Positions 8,831 to 17,434 of a DNA stretch of 64,000 nt are shown here, piece after piece. The position numbers and the translations under genes were made by a program. Location of the stretch: contig JAVJRG010000005.1 in the NCBI GenBank assembly GCA_040218535.1, positions 186,001 through 250,000 on the forward strand. The letters are read 5' to 3'. The stretch comes from Lacipirellulaceae bacterium (GTDB lineage Bacteria > Planctomycetota > Planctomycetia > Pirellulales > Lacipirellulaceae). Under the pieces are notes generated by a model. That model saw nothing but the letters and a program-made list of their open reading frames with translations. It ran no database searches and was not told where the DNA came from. Numbering within the stretch: the first letter of the stretch is position 1; each line of letters begins with the position of its first letter.

Positions 8831-9592
8831 TCAGGCATCTGCCTGACGGCAGTACGCGATCATCTCATCGACACTCATTGAAGCCTTGTCGACTTTCCCG
8901 CCGCTGGGAGCCGCAGCCGCGGGCTCAGGGGCCGCTTCTTCAGCGGATTCCTCAGCGGCTTGCTCTTCCACTTCTGGTTCTGGCTCGTCGGCGGGCGCTT
9001 CTTCTTTGGCCGCAGGTCCCGCGCCACCACGGGCTGCAGCGAGCATATCGGCGACCGACATCTTGGAACGGTCGACTTTCGCTGGCTTGTCGCTTGCGGC
9101 GGGTTTCGCAGGTGCTGAAGCAGCCGGCGCCGCTTTTTTCGCTTTCGGGGCAGCTTCGGTTTCTGCTTTCGCACCGCCTCGTGCCGCGGCGAGAATGTCT
9201 GCTGTCGAGCTGGGCTTGTTCGCCTTGGCGACTGCCTCTTTCCCGGCTGAACCTTGTTGGCGAGCCAGTTCTAACGGTGAGAGTTTCTTCTCGCCGTCAG
9301 CTTTGGGCTTGTCAGCGGCCTTCTTGGGAGCCGCTTTCTTGGCCGCTGGCTTCTTCTCTTCCTTGGGCTTGGGAGCCGGCTTGTCGACGACCTTCAAATA
9401 GTCCAAGTCGATATCGAACCAACCTGTGCTGAGGTTGTAATCGATGAACTCCACCAACGCGCGACCACTCATGTTGACGGTCTTTACTTGGCCGACGAGG
9501 TCCTTGAAGCGTGCCAACTCGGCACGGCTGGGGTCAACGGCGACGTACTTGTCGGTGTACTCAGACTTGATCTTTTCGATTTGGTCGAACAT
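8831..9592 (-). CDS. Hypothetical protein with three repeated C-terminal short motifs
   Basis: 253 residues. The N-terminal part (1-70) is a compact domain (VGQVKTVNMSGRALVEFIDY) that could be a small beta-barrel; this is a guess from strand pattern only. The middle is a lysine/alanine/proline-rich linker. Three copies of a short motif follow: STADILAAARGG, MSVADMLAAARGG and MSVDEMIAYCRQ at the very C-terminus. Repeated short motifs on a flexible tail suggest repeated binding of one partner. No known family recognised. Upstream, DUF1080 is divergently transcribed. Confidence 0.75.
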   Translation of the reverse strand: MFDQIEKIKSEYTDKYVAVDPSRAELARFKDLVGQVKTVNMSGRALVEFIDYNLSTGWFDIDLDYLKVVDKPAPKPKEEKKPAAKKAAPKKAADKPKADGEKKLSPLELARQQGSAGKEAVAKANKPSSTADILAAARGGAKAETEAAPKAKKAAPAASAPAKPAASDKPAKVDRSKMSVADMLAAARGGAGPAAKEEAPADEPEPEVEEQAAEESAEEAAPEPAAAAPSGGKVDKASMSVDEMIAYCRQADA

Positions 9593-9702
9593 CTTGCGCG
9601 AGGGTATAGGAGGCGTCAGTGGCTTAGTGCGAACTGCCTATTTTGACGCACCAATCGCGTCCTGACAATGACCGAAGTGCTGCCGTTTCGCGGGGTGTTT
9701 CT

Positions 9703-9731
9703 TGCGGGTCAGCCTCCTGCGGGCCATAATC
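9703..9731 (+). promoter_or_regulatory. Possible sigma-70-type promoter for the DUF1080 gene
   Basis: TTGCGG at 9703-9708, a 17-base spacer and CATAAT at 9726-9731, about 40 bases before the ATG at 9771. The -10 box is good and the -35 box poor, so this is tentative. Confidence 0.3.
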
Positions 9732-9770
9732 CGAGGACATCAATTCCTTAACCTCGCCCGAAGGCCCCTC

Positions 9771-10862
9771 ATGCTCTCGAAACCGACCCGTTTTACCGTA
9801 TCCGTATTGTTTGCCGTTTGTTTGATCTCAGGAGCGATCTGTTCACTCGCTAACGCGAAGGAATACCTCTCTGGGATTCAATGGGAAGAGCCGAAAATCG
9901 TCACGCCAGGCAAGACGAACGACAGGGCTCCTTCCGACGCCATTGTGCTGTTCGATGGGAAAAACCTCGATGCTTGGAACAACGGCGAGAACTGGAAAAT
10001 CGAGGACGGTGTCGCGACCGTAGGTAAGGGCGGCATCACGACGAAGCAGAAATTCGGCGACTGCCAATTGCACATCGAATGGTCTTCGCCGACGACTTCA
10101 GGCGACGCGAAGAGTCAGCAGCGTGGAAACAGCGGCGTGTTCTTCGGTCGCTACGAGCTGCAAGTTCTTGATTCCTACGAAAACAAGACTTACTTCGATG
10201 GCCAGGCGGGTGGCATCTACAAGCAGACCCCACCTTGGGCGAACGCCATGCGACCACCGGGCGAGTGGAACACTTACGACATCATTTGGACTGCGCCACA
10301 GTTCAACGAGGACGGTTCGCTCAAAAGCCCCGCCTACATCACCGCGATTCACAACGGCGTGGTGGTTCAGAACCACTTTGAGCTACAAGGCGATACGCCT
10401 TATGAAAGGCCGCCTAGCTACAAGCCACATGGAAAGCTGCCGATCTTTCTTCAAGACCACAACAACCCGGTCCGTTATCGCAACATGTGGGTGCGTGAAA
10501 TCAAGCCTCCCGTTGGTGAGCGAGTGCATCCGCCGAGCATCAAGGAAGGTGATAAGTTGGTGCCGGTGGAGAAGGAAAACGAAGTCACTGGGAAAGTAAC
10601 TGTCAATGGGGCGCCCGTTGTCGGTGGCACGATACGCTTTTTTCATGAGATCAAAGATCCCGAAGGTGCTATGCGCGTTTATGAAGTTCCCTTAGATAAG
10701 CAAGGTGGATTCAGACATCGGCTTAAGGCGAGGTCCTATAAAGTGCAACTGGCGGACAACGAGGCGATCCCTAAAAAATATCAACTTAAGCAAACGACAG
10801 GCTTGGTGGTTGAAGTTGTCGACGGTGACAATGTCTTCAACTTTGACCTCGCTTCGAATTAG
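9771..10862 (+). CDS. Exported DUF1080 (3-keto-disaccharide hydrolase-like) protein
   Basis: 363 residues. A signal peptide (MLSKPTRFTVSVLFAVCLIS, ending near LANAKEY) precedes a DUF1080 beta-sandwich of about 190 residues, seen as IVLFDGKNLDAWN, GNSGVFFGRYELQVLDSY, GIYKQTPPWANAMRPPGEWN and LPIFLQDHNNPVRYRNMWVR. Members of this family bind or cleave sugars and are greatly expanded in Planctomycetes. The C-terminal 90 residues (VTGKVTVNGAPVVGGTIRFF) look like a carboxypeptidase-regulatory or transthyretin-type beta domain, which is not part of a minimal DUF1080. The ATG at 9771 starts the signal peptide and is preferred over the in-frame start at 9702. Substrate unknown. Confidence 0.88.
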   Translation: MLSKPTRFTVSVLFAVCLISGAICSLANAKEYLSGIQWEEPKIVTPGKTNDRAPSDAIVLFDGKNLDAWNNGENWKIEDGVATVGKGGITTKQKFGDCQLHIEWSSPTTSGDAKSQQRGNSGVFFGRYELQVLDSYENKTYFDGQAGGIYKQTPPWANAMRPPGEWNTYDIIWTAPQFNEDGSLKSPAYITAIHNGVVVQNHFELQGDTPYERPPSYKPHGKLPIFLQDHNNPVRYRNMWVREIKPPVGERVHPPSIKEGDKLVPVEKENEVTGKVTVNGAPVVGGTIRFFHEIKDPEGAMRVYEVPLDKQGGFRHRLKARSYKVQLADNEAIPKKYQLKQTTGLVVEVVDGDNVFNFDLASN

Positions 10863-10917
10863 GCCTGTAAGGTGCGTGAGCGACAGCGAACGCATCATCG
10901 TGACATTTCCCGGTTCC

Positions 10918-10989
10918 GAGCCGTGATGCGTTAGCACTCGGGTTGAAGCTTTGGCGAAGTGCTACCCGTGAGCTTACGCTTCACGGCTC
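10918..10989. repeat. Inverted repeat spanning the 3' end of the 203-aa gene
   Basis: Arm 10918-10945 (GAGCCGTGATGCGTTAGCAC) pairs with 10963-10989. It belongs to a family also seen at 22728-22798, 34780-34808, 45282-45383 and 53952-54023. The right arm encodes the last residues and TAA stop of the gene on the minus strand. Confidence 0.75.
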
Positions 10990-11585
10990 AGTGAGAGTGT
11001 ATATCGCCACCGCACGGTTGCAGGCAGTTGATCTGGTGGGGCGATCTCTCTACGCACCAACAATTCTTGCTGATGGTAGGCGACTTCAACCGGCGGGGTT
11101 CCCTGAGGTTCATCCTTGAGCGGCAGGGCAGCGATGTCGAGCTTGCCCAGAGGTGTTTTCACGGAGTGAATGGCTTCACCAGACGCGAGTGTCGATTCGT
11201 AGGAGAGCTGGTAGACGCTACTCACCCGCGGGATGGCTGCCTTCATGCGACAGGCGGCGTCGAACAGGATGCCGGGCTTCTGGGGGTCGTTCGAAGGTTC
11301 GACCGTGAGCGACCAATGGCAGGACCCGCTCATGCCGACCAGCGCGGCAAACTTGCGTCCCGCGATTTCTTCCAGGTTAAGATCCTGATAAGCGGGGCTT
11401 TCATGGTTGCTCGAAATTCCAGCCTCGACGGATTCCAGGGCTAGCACGCTCCGTTCGCCCGCGACGAGGTAGATTTTGTGGCAGTAGCGGTCGGCGAGTT
11501 GAAAGAACTCGACGCGGACGCCACGACTGTTCTCATCCAGTGACTCAACCGATTTATTATTAATCACAGAGGACACGGAGAACAC
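10974..11585 (-). CDS. Hypothetical protein whose two ends lie in repeat DNA
   Basis: 203 residues if the GTG at 11585 is used; GTG at 11576 and 11567 are equally possible. All three lie in the CACAGAGGACACGG-type repeat at 11565-11590, and there is no ATG before codon 85. The body (VEFFQLADRYCHKIYLVAGE and LFDAACRMKAAIPRVSSVYQ) reads as a normal soluble beta-rich protein with no signal peptide. The C-terminal SREA and its TAA stop are encoded by another repeat family. No known domain recognised. Next upstream on the same strand is prfB, about 180 nt away. Confidence 0.65.
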   Translation of the reverse strand: MFSVSSVINNKSVESLDENSRGVRVEFFQLADRYCHKIYLVAGERSVLALESVEAGISSNHESPAYQDLNLEEIAGRKFAALVGMSGSCHWSLTVEPSNDPQKPGILFDAACRMKAAIPRVSSVYQLSYESTLASGEAIHSVKTPLGKLDIAALPLKDEPQGTPPVEVAYHQQELLVRREIAPPDQLPATVRWRYTLSLSREA

Positions 11586-11756
11586 GGAGGTTGTTGGAGA
11601 GCCAAAGCTCGAAAGGGTAATTGCAATTCGAAATGTTAGTGTTTTTTGGCGAGAGTATTATGCAGTGAAAGACGATTGATTTCGCTTAATTTCTTGCAGC
11701 TTGTCAGCCTTGCGAGAATTATGCATCGAACCTCCGTGTTCTCCGTGATCTCTGTG
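11565..11756. repeat. Inverted pair of CACAGAGGACACGG-type repeats
   Basis: Copy one at 11565-11590 (core GACACGGAGAACACGGAGG) and its inverted copy at 11731-11756 (CCTCCGTGTTCTCCGTGATC) flank a spacer of about 140 bases between prfB and the 203-aa gene. The copies are almost perfectly complementary and could form a long stem or result from paired insertion. Confidence 0.8.
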
Positions 11757-11766
11757 GTAAAAAAAT

Positions 11767-12886
11767 CTAATCGTCGCCTTCCTCGACAGGCTGCCCTGCC
11801 CTCCAGCGTAAAGTCGACTCGAGAAAACCTTGAATGTCGCCGTCGAGCACTGCGTGGAAGTTACCCATTTGGAACTTCGTGCGGGCATCTTTCACGCGTT
11901 GGTCGGGGTGAAGGAAGTAGTTGCGGATTTGCGAGCCGAAGCCGGTCTTGGCCTGGTTCTGGTATTTGGCAGCGTCCTCTTGCTCGCGTTTTTCTTCCTC
12001 GTGGCGGGCCATTTGGGCGCGGAGCATTTTCCAGGCGGTGGCGCGGTTTTTGTGTTGGCTTCGTTCGTTCTGACATTGCACGACGATGCCGGTTGGCTCG
12101 TGCGTCAAACGCACAGCACTGTCGGTCTTATTGACGTGTTGCCCTCCTGCCCCGCTGGCACGGTAGGTGTCGACACGCACGTCGGACTCGTTGATCTCGA
12201 TCTCGACCGAATCAGAAATCTCCGGCGAGACGTCCACGGCTGCGAAACTGGTCTGTCGTTTTCCTTCCGAATTGAACGGACTGATCCGTACTAATCGATG
12301 GATGCCGGTTTCGCCTTTGAGGTAGCCGTAGGCCATCGGGCCGCGGAGGGCGATCGTGGCGTTGTTGATGCCGGCTTCCTCGTTATCTTGGCGGTCGATG
12401 AGTTCAGCCGAGTATTCGTTCTTCTGCCCCCACTGCAGATACATCCGCAGGAGCATCTCCGCCCAGTCGTTGGCGTCGGTCCCGCCATCGCGGGCGTTGA
12501 TCGTGATGATCGCCCCGGCGGCGTCGTGCGGGCCGCTGAGCAGGGCTTGCAGTTTTAGTTCTTCGACGATTTTTTCCAAACGGACGATTTCGCCCTGAGC
12601 TTCCGTGGCGAAAGCCTCGTCCTCAGCCGCCATTTCGACCATCGCATCGAGGTCATCGCTGGCGGAAAGGGCCTCATCGAGCGGCTTGAGAATTGCCACG
12701 AGGTTACTCCGCTCTTGAACGAGCGGCTGAGCCGTCTCCTGATCGTCCCAGAACGTAGGGGCGGCCATGGCTTGGTCGATTTCGGTGACCCGCTGCTGCT
12801 TGCCTAGGCAGTCAAAGAGAGTCCCGCAGTTGGGTGATTGCTTGGCGAATCGCCTCGGCCCGGTCGAGCCATTCCTTTTCCAACAT
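11767..12886 (-). CDS. prfB: Peptide chain release factor 2, with programmed +1 frameshift
   Basis: RF2 releases finished proteins at UGA and UAA codons. The gene is in two frames: a 24-codon leader from ATG 12886 (MLEKEWLDRAEAIRQAITQL, then RDSL) ends at CTT TGA C, with the TGA at 12812-12814. A +1 shift over the T reads GAC and continues as DCLGKQQRVTEIDQAM into the main frame, which runs to 11767, giving 372 residues (E. coli RF2 has 365). The catalytic GGQ motif is in YRASGAGGQHVNKTDSAVRL and the SPF codon-recognition motif in VRISPFNSEGKRQ. AGGAG lies 10 bases before the leader ATG. This is the classic autoregulatory site: scarce RF2 means slow termination at UGA and more frameshifting. 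Confidence 0.97.
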
Positions 12887-12971
12887 CAGTGCGGGACTCC
12901 TGGTAAGTTTGCATGTAACAAGCGGTATTCTAGCTGAAAGTGTCGAACCGCAAAGGACACAAAGAAACAAT

Positions 12972-13045
12972 GTTTAGCCGCCGAGCTTGCTCGGCGCTCG
13001 GACTAAACGCGGTGCTAACGCCGGGCAAGCTCGGCGGCTAAACGC
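12972..13045. repeat. Inverted repeat (GCCGAGCTTGCTCGGC type) between prfB and mnmA
   Basis: Arms 12972-12996 (GTTTAGCCGCCGAGCTTGCT) and 13022-13045 are inverted copies. Each arm has an internal palindrome CCGAGCTTGCTCGG. Related elements are at 27137-27229 and 41810-41836. It lies between divergent genes. Confidence 0.8.
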
Positions 13046-13080
13046 TTGTTTGCAGAGAATGCGGCTCATAAACTCGGTGT

Positions 13081-14193
13081 ATGGCCAGAGTCGTACTAGC
13101 AATGTCAGGAGGCGTCGATTCGAGTGTCGCTGCGCACTTGCTTCTTGAAGCGGGGCATGAGGTGATCGGGGTGTTCATGCGGCATGGGCACGAGTCGCCA
13201 GTCGCCTGTGCCACTGAGGCGAGCCAAACTTCTTCGCTCGTGGAGTTGCCCGTGGTCAACCGACTCGACCACAAGCAGGGTTGTTGCACGGCGGCGGATG
13301 CTGAGGATGCACGGCGCGTGGCGGATCGGCTTGCGATTCCGTTCTATGCCTTGAACCTCGACCGCGAGTTCAAGCAGATTATCGACTACTTCGTCGATGA
13401 GTACACTGCCGGTCGAACGCCGAATCCGTGCGTTCAGTGCAACAACTGGATCAAATTCGGCAAGCTGTTCGACTACGCGGATAGTGTTGGTGCGCAGTAC
13501 GTGGCGACCGGGCACTATGCGCGGCTGGAAGGCGAAAGACTGCTGCGGGGCATCGATCAAGGCAAAGATCAGTCGTATGTCCTGTTCGGCATCAAGCGAA
13601 AGTACCTCAGTCGAATGCTGCTGCCGGTTGGCGGATTTGAGAAGCCAACCATCCGTCAGATCGCTGGCGAGATGGGGATGAACGTCGCGGAGAAGAAAGA
13701 TAGCCAAGAGATTTGCTTCGTCACACGCGGCCGCTACGATGAGTTCGTTCGCAAAGAGCGAGGAACTGAGCAGCATGTAGATACTTCCGGCGAACTCGTC
13801 ACAACTGAGGGCACGGTCGTTGGCGAGCATCAAGGGATCGAAGGCTTTACGGTAGGACAGAGAAAGGGGCTCGGAGTCGCGCTCGGCGAGCCGAAATTCG
13901 TGGTGCGGATCGAAGCCGATTCTCGCCGGGTGGTGCTTGGGGATCGTGAAGAATTGGGACGTAGCAACCTTACTGCTCGCGATTGTAACTGGCTGGTCGA
14001 CCTCCACTACGTTCCCCAGCGGTGCGAGGTGCAGATCCGTTACAACGCCCCGGCTGCCCCGGCGGAAGTCGAGATTTGCAATGACGGCACGCTAGCGGTG
14101 CTGTTCGACGAGCCCCAGTTTGCCGTTGCTCCTGGGCAGGCAGCCGTGGTGTTTGACGGTGATCGGGTCCTGGGAGGCGGGTGGATTGAGTAG
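13081..14193 (+). CDS. mnmA: tRNA-specific 2-thiouridylase
   Basis: 370 residues. MnmA adds sulfur to U34 of tRNA-Lys, -Glu and -Gln. The PP-loop SGGVDSS is at residues 9-15, the first catalytic cysteine region is RTPNPCVQCNNWIKFG, and the second cysteine is in DSQEICFV. The segment between the PP-loop strand and DARRVADRL is a little longer than usual (HESPVACATEASQTSSLVEL). C-terminal beta-barrel present (GFTVGQRKGLGVALGEP). The ATG at 13081 is directly before the PP-loop strand. Cytoplasmic housekeeping gene; the next gene, floA, follows on the same strand after 85 nt. Confidence 0.96.
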   Translation: MARVVLAMSGGVDSSVAAHLLLEAGHEVIGVFMRHGHESPVACATEASQTSSLVELPVVNRLDHKQGCCTAADAEDARRVADRLAIPFYALNLDREFKQIIDYFVDEYTAGRTPNPCVQCNNWIKFGKLFDYADSVGAQYVATGHYARLEGERLLRGIDQGKDQSYVLFGIKRKYLSRMLLPVGGFEKPTIRQIAGEMGMNVAEKKDSQEICFVTRGRYDEFVRKERGTEQHVDTSGELVTTEGTVVGEHQGIEGFTVGQRKGLGVALGEPKFVVRIEADSRRVVLGDREELGRSNLTARDCNWLVDLHYVPQRCEVQIRYNAPAAPAEVEICNDGTLAVLFDEPQFAVAPGQAAVVFDGDRVLGGGWIE

Positions 14194-14278
14194 TCGGCCT
14201 ACTTCTCTCGACTCCTACGATCGATTATTCTTCAACAAGTAGAGACTTCCGAATCTGATCGAACAATTTAGGAAATCG

Positions 14279-15271
14279 ATGATGTCCGTTCCTCTCCTCC
14301 TTGGAATCGAAACTAGCCAGGTAGTCATTCTTGTTGCCATCGGCTTTGGGCTGTTGATCTGCCTTGTCGTTGTCGGGCTGTTCATCAAGTTTGGGAATCT
14401 CTGGTTGCAGGCTTATACATCCAATGCGCGAGTGAGCATGCTAAGCCTGTTGGGTATGACGCTTCGCCAAGTGAACCCGCGGACGATCGTTGATGCGAAA
14501 ATTCAAGCGATGCAAGCCGGTGTTGGAACCGACGCTCAAACCGGCATCACGACGCAACGACTCGAGGCCCACTATCTGGCTGGTGGTGACGTGCCACGCG
14601 TGATCAACGCGATCATCGCGGCTCAGCGGGCGGACATCGATCTTGATTTCGACCGTGCGGCAGCGATTGACCTCGCGGGGCGTGACGTTCTCGACGCGGT
14701 GCGGACGAGCGTCTATCCCAAAGTGATCGATTGCCCCGACCCTGAGCGTTCCTCGAAGACGACACTCAGCGCGGTCGCCCGCAATGGTGTCGAATTGAAG
14801 ATCCGCGCTCGCGTGACGGTGCGGACGAACTTGCAGCAGTTGATTGGCGGTGCCACCGAGGAAACGATTATCGCTCGTGTGGGTGAAGGCATCATTACCT
14901 CGATCGGCTCCGCGGAGGATCACCTCGAAGTGATGGAGAATCCAGATCGCATCTCCAAGGCAGTATTGGAACGCGGGCTCGACGCACACACGGCATTTGA
15001 AATCGTTTCGATCGATATCGCCGACATCGACATTGGCGAAAACATCGGTGCCCGTTTGCAAGCCGATCAAGCCGAGGCCGATACGCGAATGGCTCAAGCT
15101 CGAGCTGAACAACGCAAGGCGAACGCAATGGCCCGCGAACAAGAGATGAAAGCCGACGTGGCTTTGAATCGGGCTCAGGTCGTCCTCGCTCAGGCAGAAG
15201 TTCCTCAGGCCATGGCCGATGCGTTCCGTCAAGGGAACCTGGCAACGATCGGGAGTAACGGGGCGGGCTAG
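14279..15271 (+). CDS. floA: Flotillin-like membrane scaffold protein FloA
   Basis: 330 residues, the usual length for the family. One N-terminal membrane hairpin (about 12-38, [20 protein letters not shown]) is followed by an SPFH/band-7 domain (ISIIDAK-like [38 protein letters not shown]) and an Ala/Glu-rich coiled coil ([20 protein letters not shown]). FloA organises functional membrane microdomains. Two ATGs are adjacent at 14279 and 14282. Neighbour spoVG is convergent and only 11 bases away. Confidence 0.95.
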   Translation: MMSVPLLLGIETSQVVILVAIGFGLLICLVVVGLFIKFGNLWLQAYTSNARVSMLSLLGMTLRQVNPRTIVDAKIQAMQAGVGTDAQTGITTQRLEAHYLAGGDVPRVINAIIAAQRADIDLDFDRAAAIDLAGRDVLDAVRTSVYPKVIDCPDPERSSKTTLSAVARNGVELKIRARVTVRTNLQQLIGGATEETIIARVGEGIITSIGSAEDHLEVMENPDRISKAVLERGLDAHTAFEIVSIDIADIDIGENIGARLQADQAEADTRMAQARAEQRKANAMAREQEMKADVALNRAQVVLAQAEVPQAMADAFRQGNLATIGSNGAG

Positions 15272-15282
15272 GCCGCTAGCGG

Positions 15283-15828
15283 CTAGAAGACCCCCTCGCC
15301 GAAGCCGTCGCTTCTCTTTTCGGTGCCCTGCCCTGCTTGTTTTTTCGTTGGGCTCTTCGTCCCGTCGTGAGCTTCGTCGACTCGATGATTTTCGGTTTTT
15401 GGCGTGCGATAGTCGAGGTCGAAGTCGTCGTATCGCGACTTGTAGTTGGGCTGCTTCGCGAGTTCGAGCTCTTCGTAGTAGGCACTGACTACGTGTTCCT
15501 GGATCATCTCGCGGCAGGAAGAGTTGATCGGGTGCGCGATGTCCGCGTAGAGCTTGGCCCGACCATCGTTGTCCGTTGGAAGCCGATCTTGCGGGAGCTT
15601 CACTCCGCACTGATTACAGTGGGGAGCACGCAGATGGTTCTTCATACCGCATTTAGGACAGTGGGCGGTAAGCTTGCGGCTAGGCATGGCGACGAACGGG
15701 CCGCTGGTGCCTTCAATAATCTTTAAATCGCGTACGACGAAGCAATCGTCAAAGGTGATCGAACAGAACGCTTTGAGGCGTTCTCCCGGTTCATCCATGA
15801 GCTTGATGCGTACTTCAGTGATGTCCAC
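15283..15828 (-). CDS. spoVG: SpoVG-family protein with an inserted zinc ribbon
   Basis: 181 residues, about twice the usual size. SpoVG hallmarks are [47 protein letters not shown] and, after a gap, [20 protein letters not shown]. Between MPSRK and YADIAHP lie about 40 extra residues with C57-x2-C60 and C71-x2-C74 (HCPKCGM and HCNQCGV), a zinc ribbon. The C-terminal 60 residues are charged and probably disordered. SpoVG proteins bind nucleic acid and regulate gene expression. The start is GTG at 15828, with GGGAG eight bases upstream. It lies just downstream of ispE, as in Firmicutes where the two genes are also near each other. Confidence 0.9.
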   Translation of the reverse strand: MDITEVRIKLMDEPGERLKAFCSITFDDCFVVRDLKIIEGTSGPFVAMPSRKLTAHCPKCGMKNHLRAPHCNQCGVKLPQDRLPTDNDGRAKLYADIAHPINSSCREMIQEHVVSAYYEELELAKQPNYKSRYDDFDLDYRTPKTENHRVDEAHDGTKSPTKKQAGQGTEKRSDGFGEGVF

Positions 15829-15861
15829 GGTGGTCTCCCTGCGTGCTTCCTGCCAAGCACG

Positions 15862-16860
15862 CTAATGGCAAGTCGATGTCGTCCAAACCGTCCCGTGTGT
15901 CCTGTCATGTGCTCCGCCAACAGCAGTTTCAGAAACAGTCCCTCGCTGATTGCTACCCTGCATCCAGTCTAAATTACTTCTCAATCTCCCTGCAACGTGA
16001 TTCGCATGACTCGCACTTCGGCAAAGGCAAAAGAACGCAGAGCCGCTGCCGGTCATCATGCCCCCCCAGGGGTTGGTCTCATTGAGTCTTTGCACAAGAC
16101 GCTGGAGACTAGGCTCAATTTGGCAAATGACGTCTTGGAAAGAGTTTCGCATCTGACTAGCGGCTTTGTGGAGGCGGCCTCCCCGCAGCAACCCGATGAG
16201 TGATTCCAACGCGGTTGTTTTCTTCGCTGTTTCGGGATCGTCGTAGGGCACAGCTTGAAGCGCGGAGAAAGCTTCACGTGTTGAAACCGTTTCCGTCGGC
16301 TTAACAACGACAAAGTGAAGCTTTTGTAAACCTCGGACAGCTTGCGTTCGTTCACCCCGTCCTTGGCAGACGGCGGGACCTCCCGCGAGGAAGAAGGGGA
16401 CGTCGCTGCCGAGTTTTGCGGCTAAGCGGGCGAGCCGCTGGTTTGGGTAGTTAAGTCCCCAAGCACGGTTCGCCAGCATCAAGGCCGCTGCGGCGTCGCT
16501 GCTGCCGCCACCCATTCCCGCTTGCGTGGGGATGCGTTTCGTCAGAGTGAAAACGCCCTGAGGAGCGGTGCCAGCCTCTTTGGCGAGCAACTCAACCGCT
16601 CGGACAACGAGGTTCGTTTGGTCTGCTGGCGTGTCGCCGGAAGTAGGATTTGTAAGGCGAAAACTAAACGGGGAACTCTCTTTCGATGCAGTGGGTGTCC
16701 ATGAGAGCGTATCAAACAGGCGAACGGGAACCATCAGGGTTTCCAATTCGTGGAACCCATCGTCACGCTTACCCAGTACCTCAAGAGAAAGATTCAGCTT
16801 GGCCGGGGCTAGTGCGGTCCAGTTTTCGGGGCTCTTCGTGAGAGTTCGCGAGACAAGCAT
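15862..16860 (-). CDS. ispE: 4-diphosphocytidyl-2-C-methyl-D-erythritol kinase
   Basis: 332 residues. IspE phosphorylates CDP-ME in the MEP isoprenoid pathway. The GHMP-kinase glycine-rich motif is PTQAGMGGGSSDAAAALMLA; the N-terminal substrate motif is APAKLNLSLEVLGKRDDGFH; the C-terminal GHMP motif is WGGMMTGSGSAFFCL. The tail after about residue 300 (MQGSNQRGTVSETAVGGAHD) is longer than usual and not conserved-looking. spoVG follows 33 nt downstream and is likely in the same operon. Confidence 0.95.
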   Translation of the reverse strand: MLVSRTLTKSPENWTALAPAKLNLSLEVLGKRDDGFHELETLMVPVRLFDTLSWTPTASKESSPFSFRLTNPTSGDTPADQTNLVVRAVELLAKEAGTAPQGVFTLTKRIPTQAGMGGGSSDAAAALMLANRAWGLNYPNQRLARLAAKLGSDVPFFLAGGPAVCQGRGERTQAVRGLQKLHFVVVKPTETVSTREAFSALQAVPYDDPETAKKTTALESLIGLLRGGRLHKAASQMRNSFQDVICQIEPSLQRLVQRLNETNPWGGMMTGSGSAFFCLCRSASHANHVAGRLRSNLDWMQGSNQRGTVSETAVGGAHDRTHGTVWTTSTCH

Positions 16861-17434
16861 GGGGTTGGTCGAAGTTGTGAATCAGCGCAAGGTTCGTTGC
16901 GAAAAGCGTAGCAGCTAACGCGGCTACAAGTTACCTTCTTTGAACGGTCGTGCCCCCACTACCGTCATCTGCTACTGCCCGACTCTTCATTCAACCGAAG
17001 ATAACAGCCGCGTCACAACCTTAATTCGCTAGATTCGGCGAAGAGGCAGGTCGGGACTAGAATGACGCTTCGTTCTCTAAGGTTGTTCGGATTCACGCGT
17101 TGAGACCCAGTCAGTCTCGACGGAAAGCTCCGCGACGATTCAAGGCACCACTCCAGGGCAAGCAATAATTTGCTCGCCTTCTGAGGCGACCACCGTTGGA
17201 ATCGATCACGACTCTGTCGAATCCACAGGGTTGCAGAATAAGGCGTTTCAGATACCGGGTCAACTTAATCTGACGTGCTTAGATGGACATTAACCCGCAA
17301 AATCAGGAGATTTGCGCAGAACATTGTTCCGTAGTACATTATCTGAGAAAGTGAGCGCAATCGTGGCTTAGAGTTTAAGAAAGACGTTCACTGAATTTCC
17401 AGATGAACAAGTCGAAGTCTAGGAGCAGTCGAGT
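16861..17434. other. Intergenic region with no recognised gene (574 bp)
   Basis: The gap between divergent ispE and the DUF368 gene. No convincing ORF, tRNA or known RNA fold is apparent. A weak promoter-like pair (TTGCGC, then TACATT 17 bases on) is near 17310-17340. The only clear signal is AGGAG at 17421-17425, the ribosome binding site of the next gene. It is long enough for a small RNA, but I see no specific evidence for one. Confidence 0.5.

Noticed and set aside
13105-14007. A 300-codon minus-strand frame opposite mnmA
   Set aside because: Antisense shadow of a well-conserved gene, low-complexity translation, no ribosome site.
14441-15610. A 389-codon minus-strand frame opposite floA
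   Set aside because: Antisense shadow; it crosses from floA into spoVG and reads as Arg-rich non-protein sequence.
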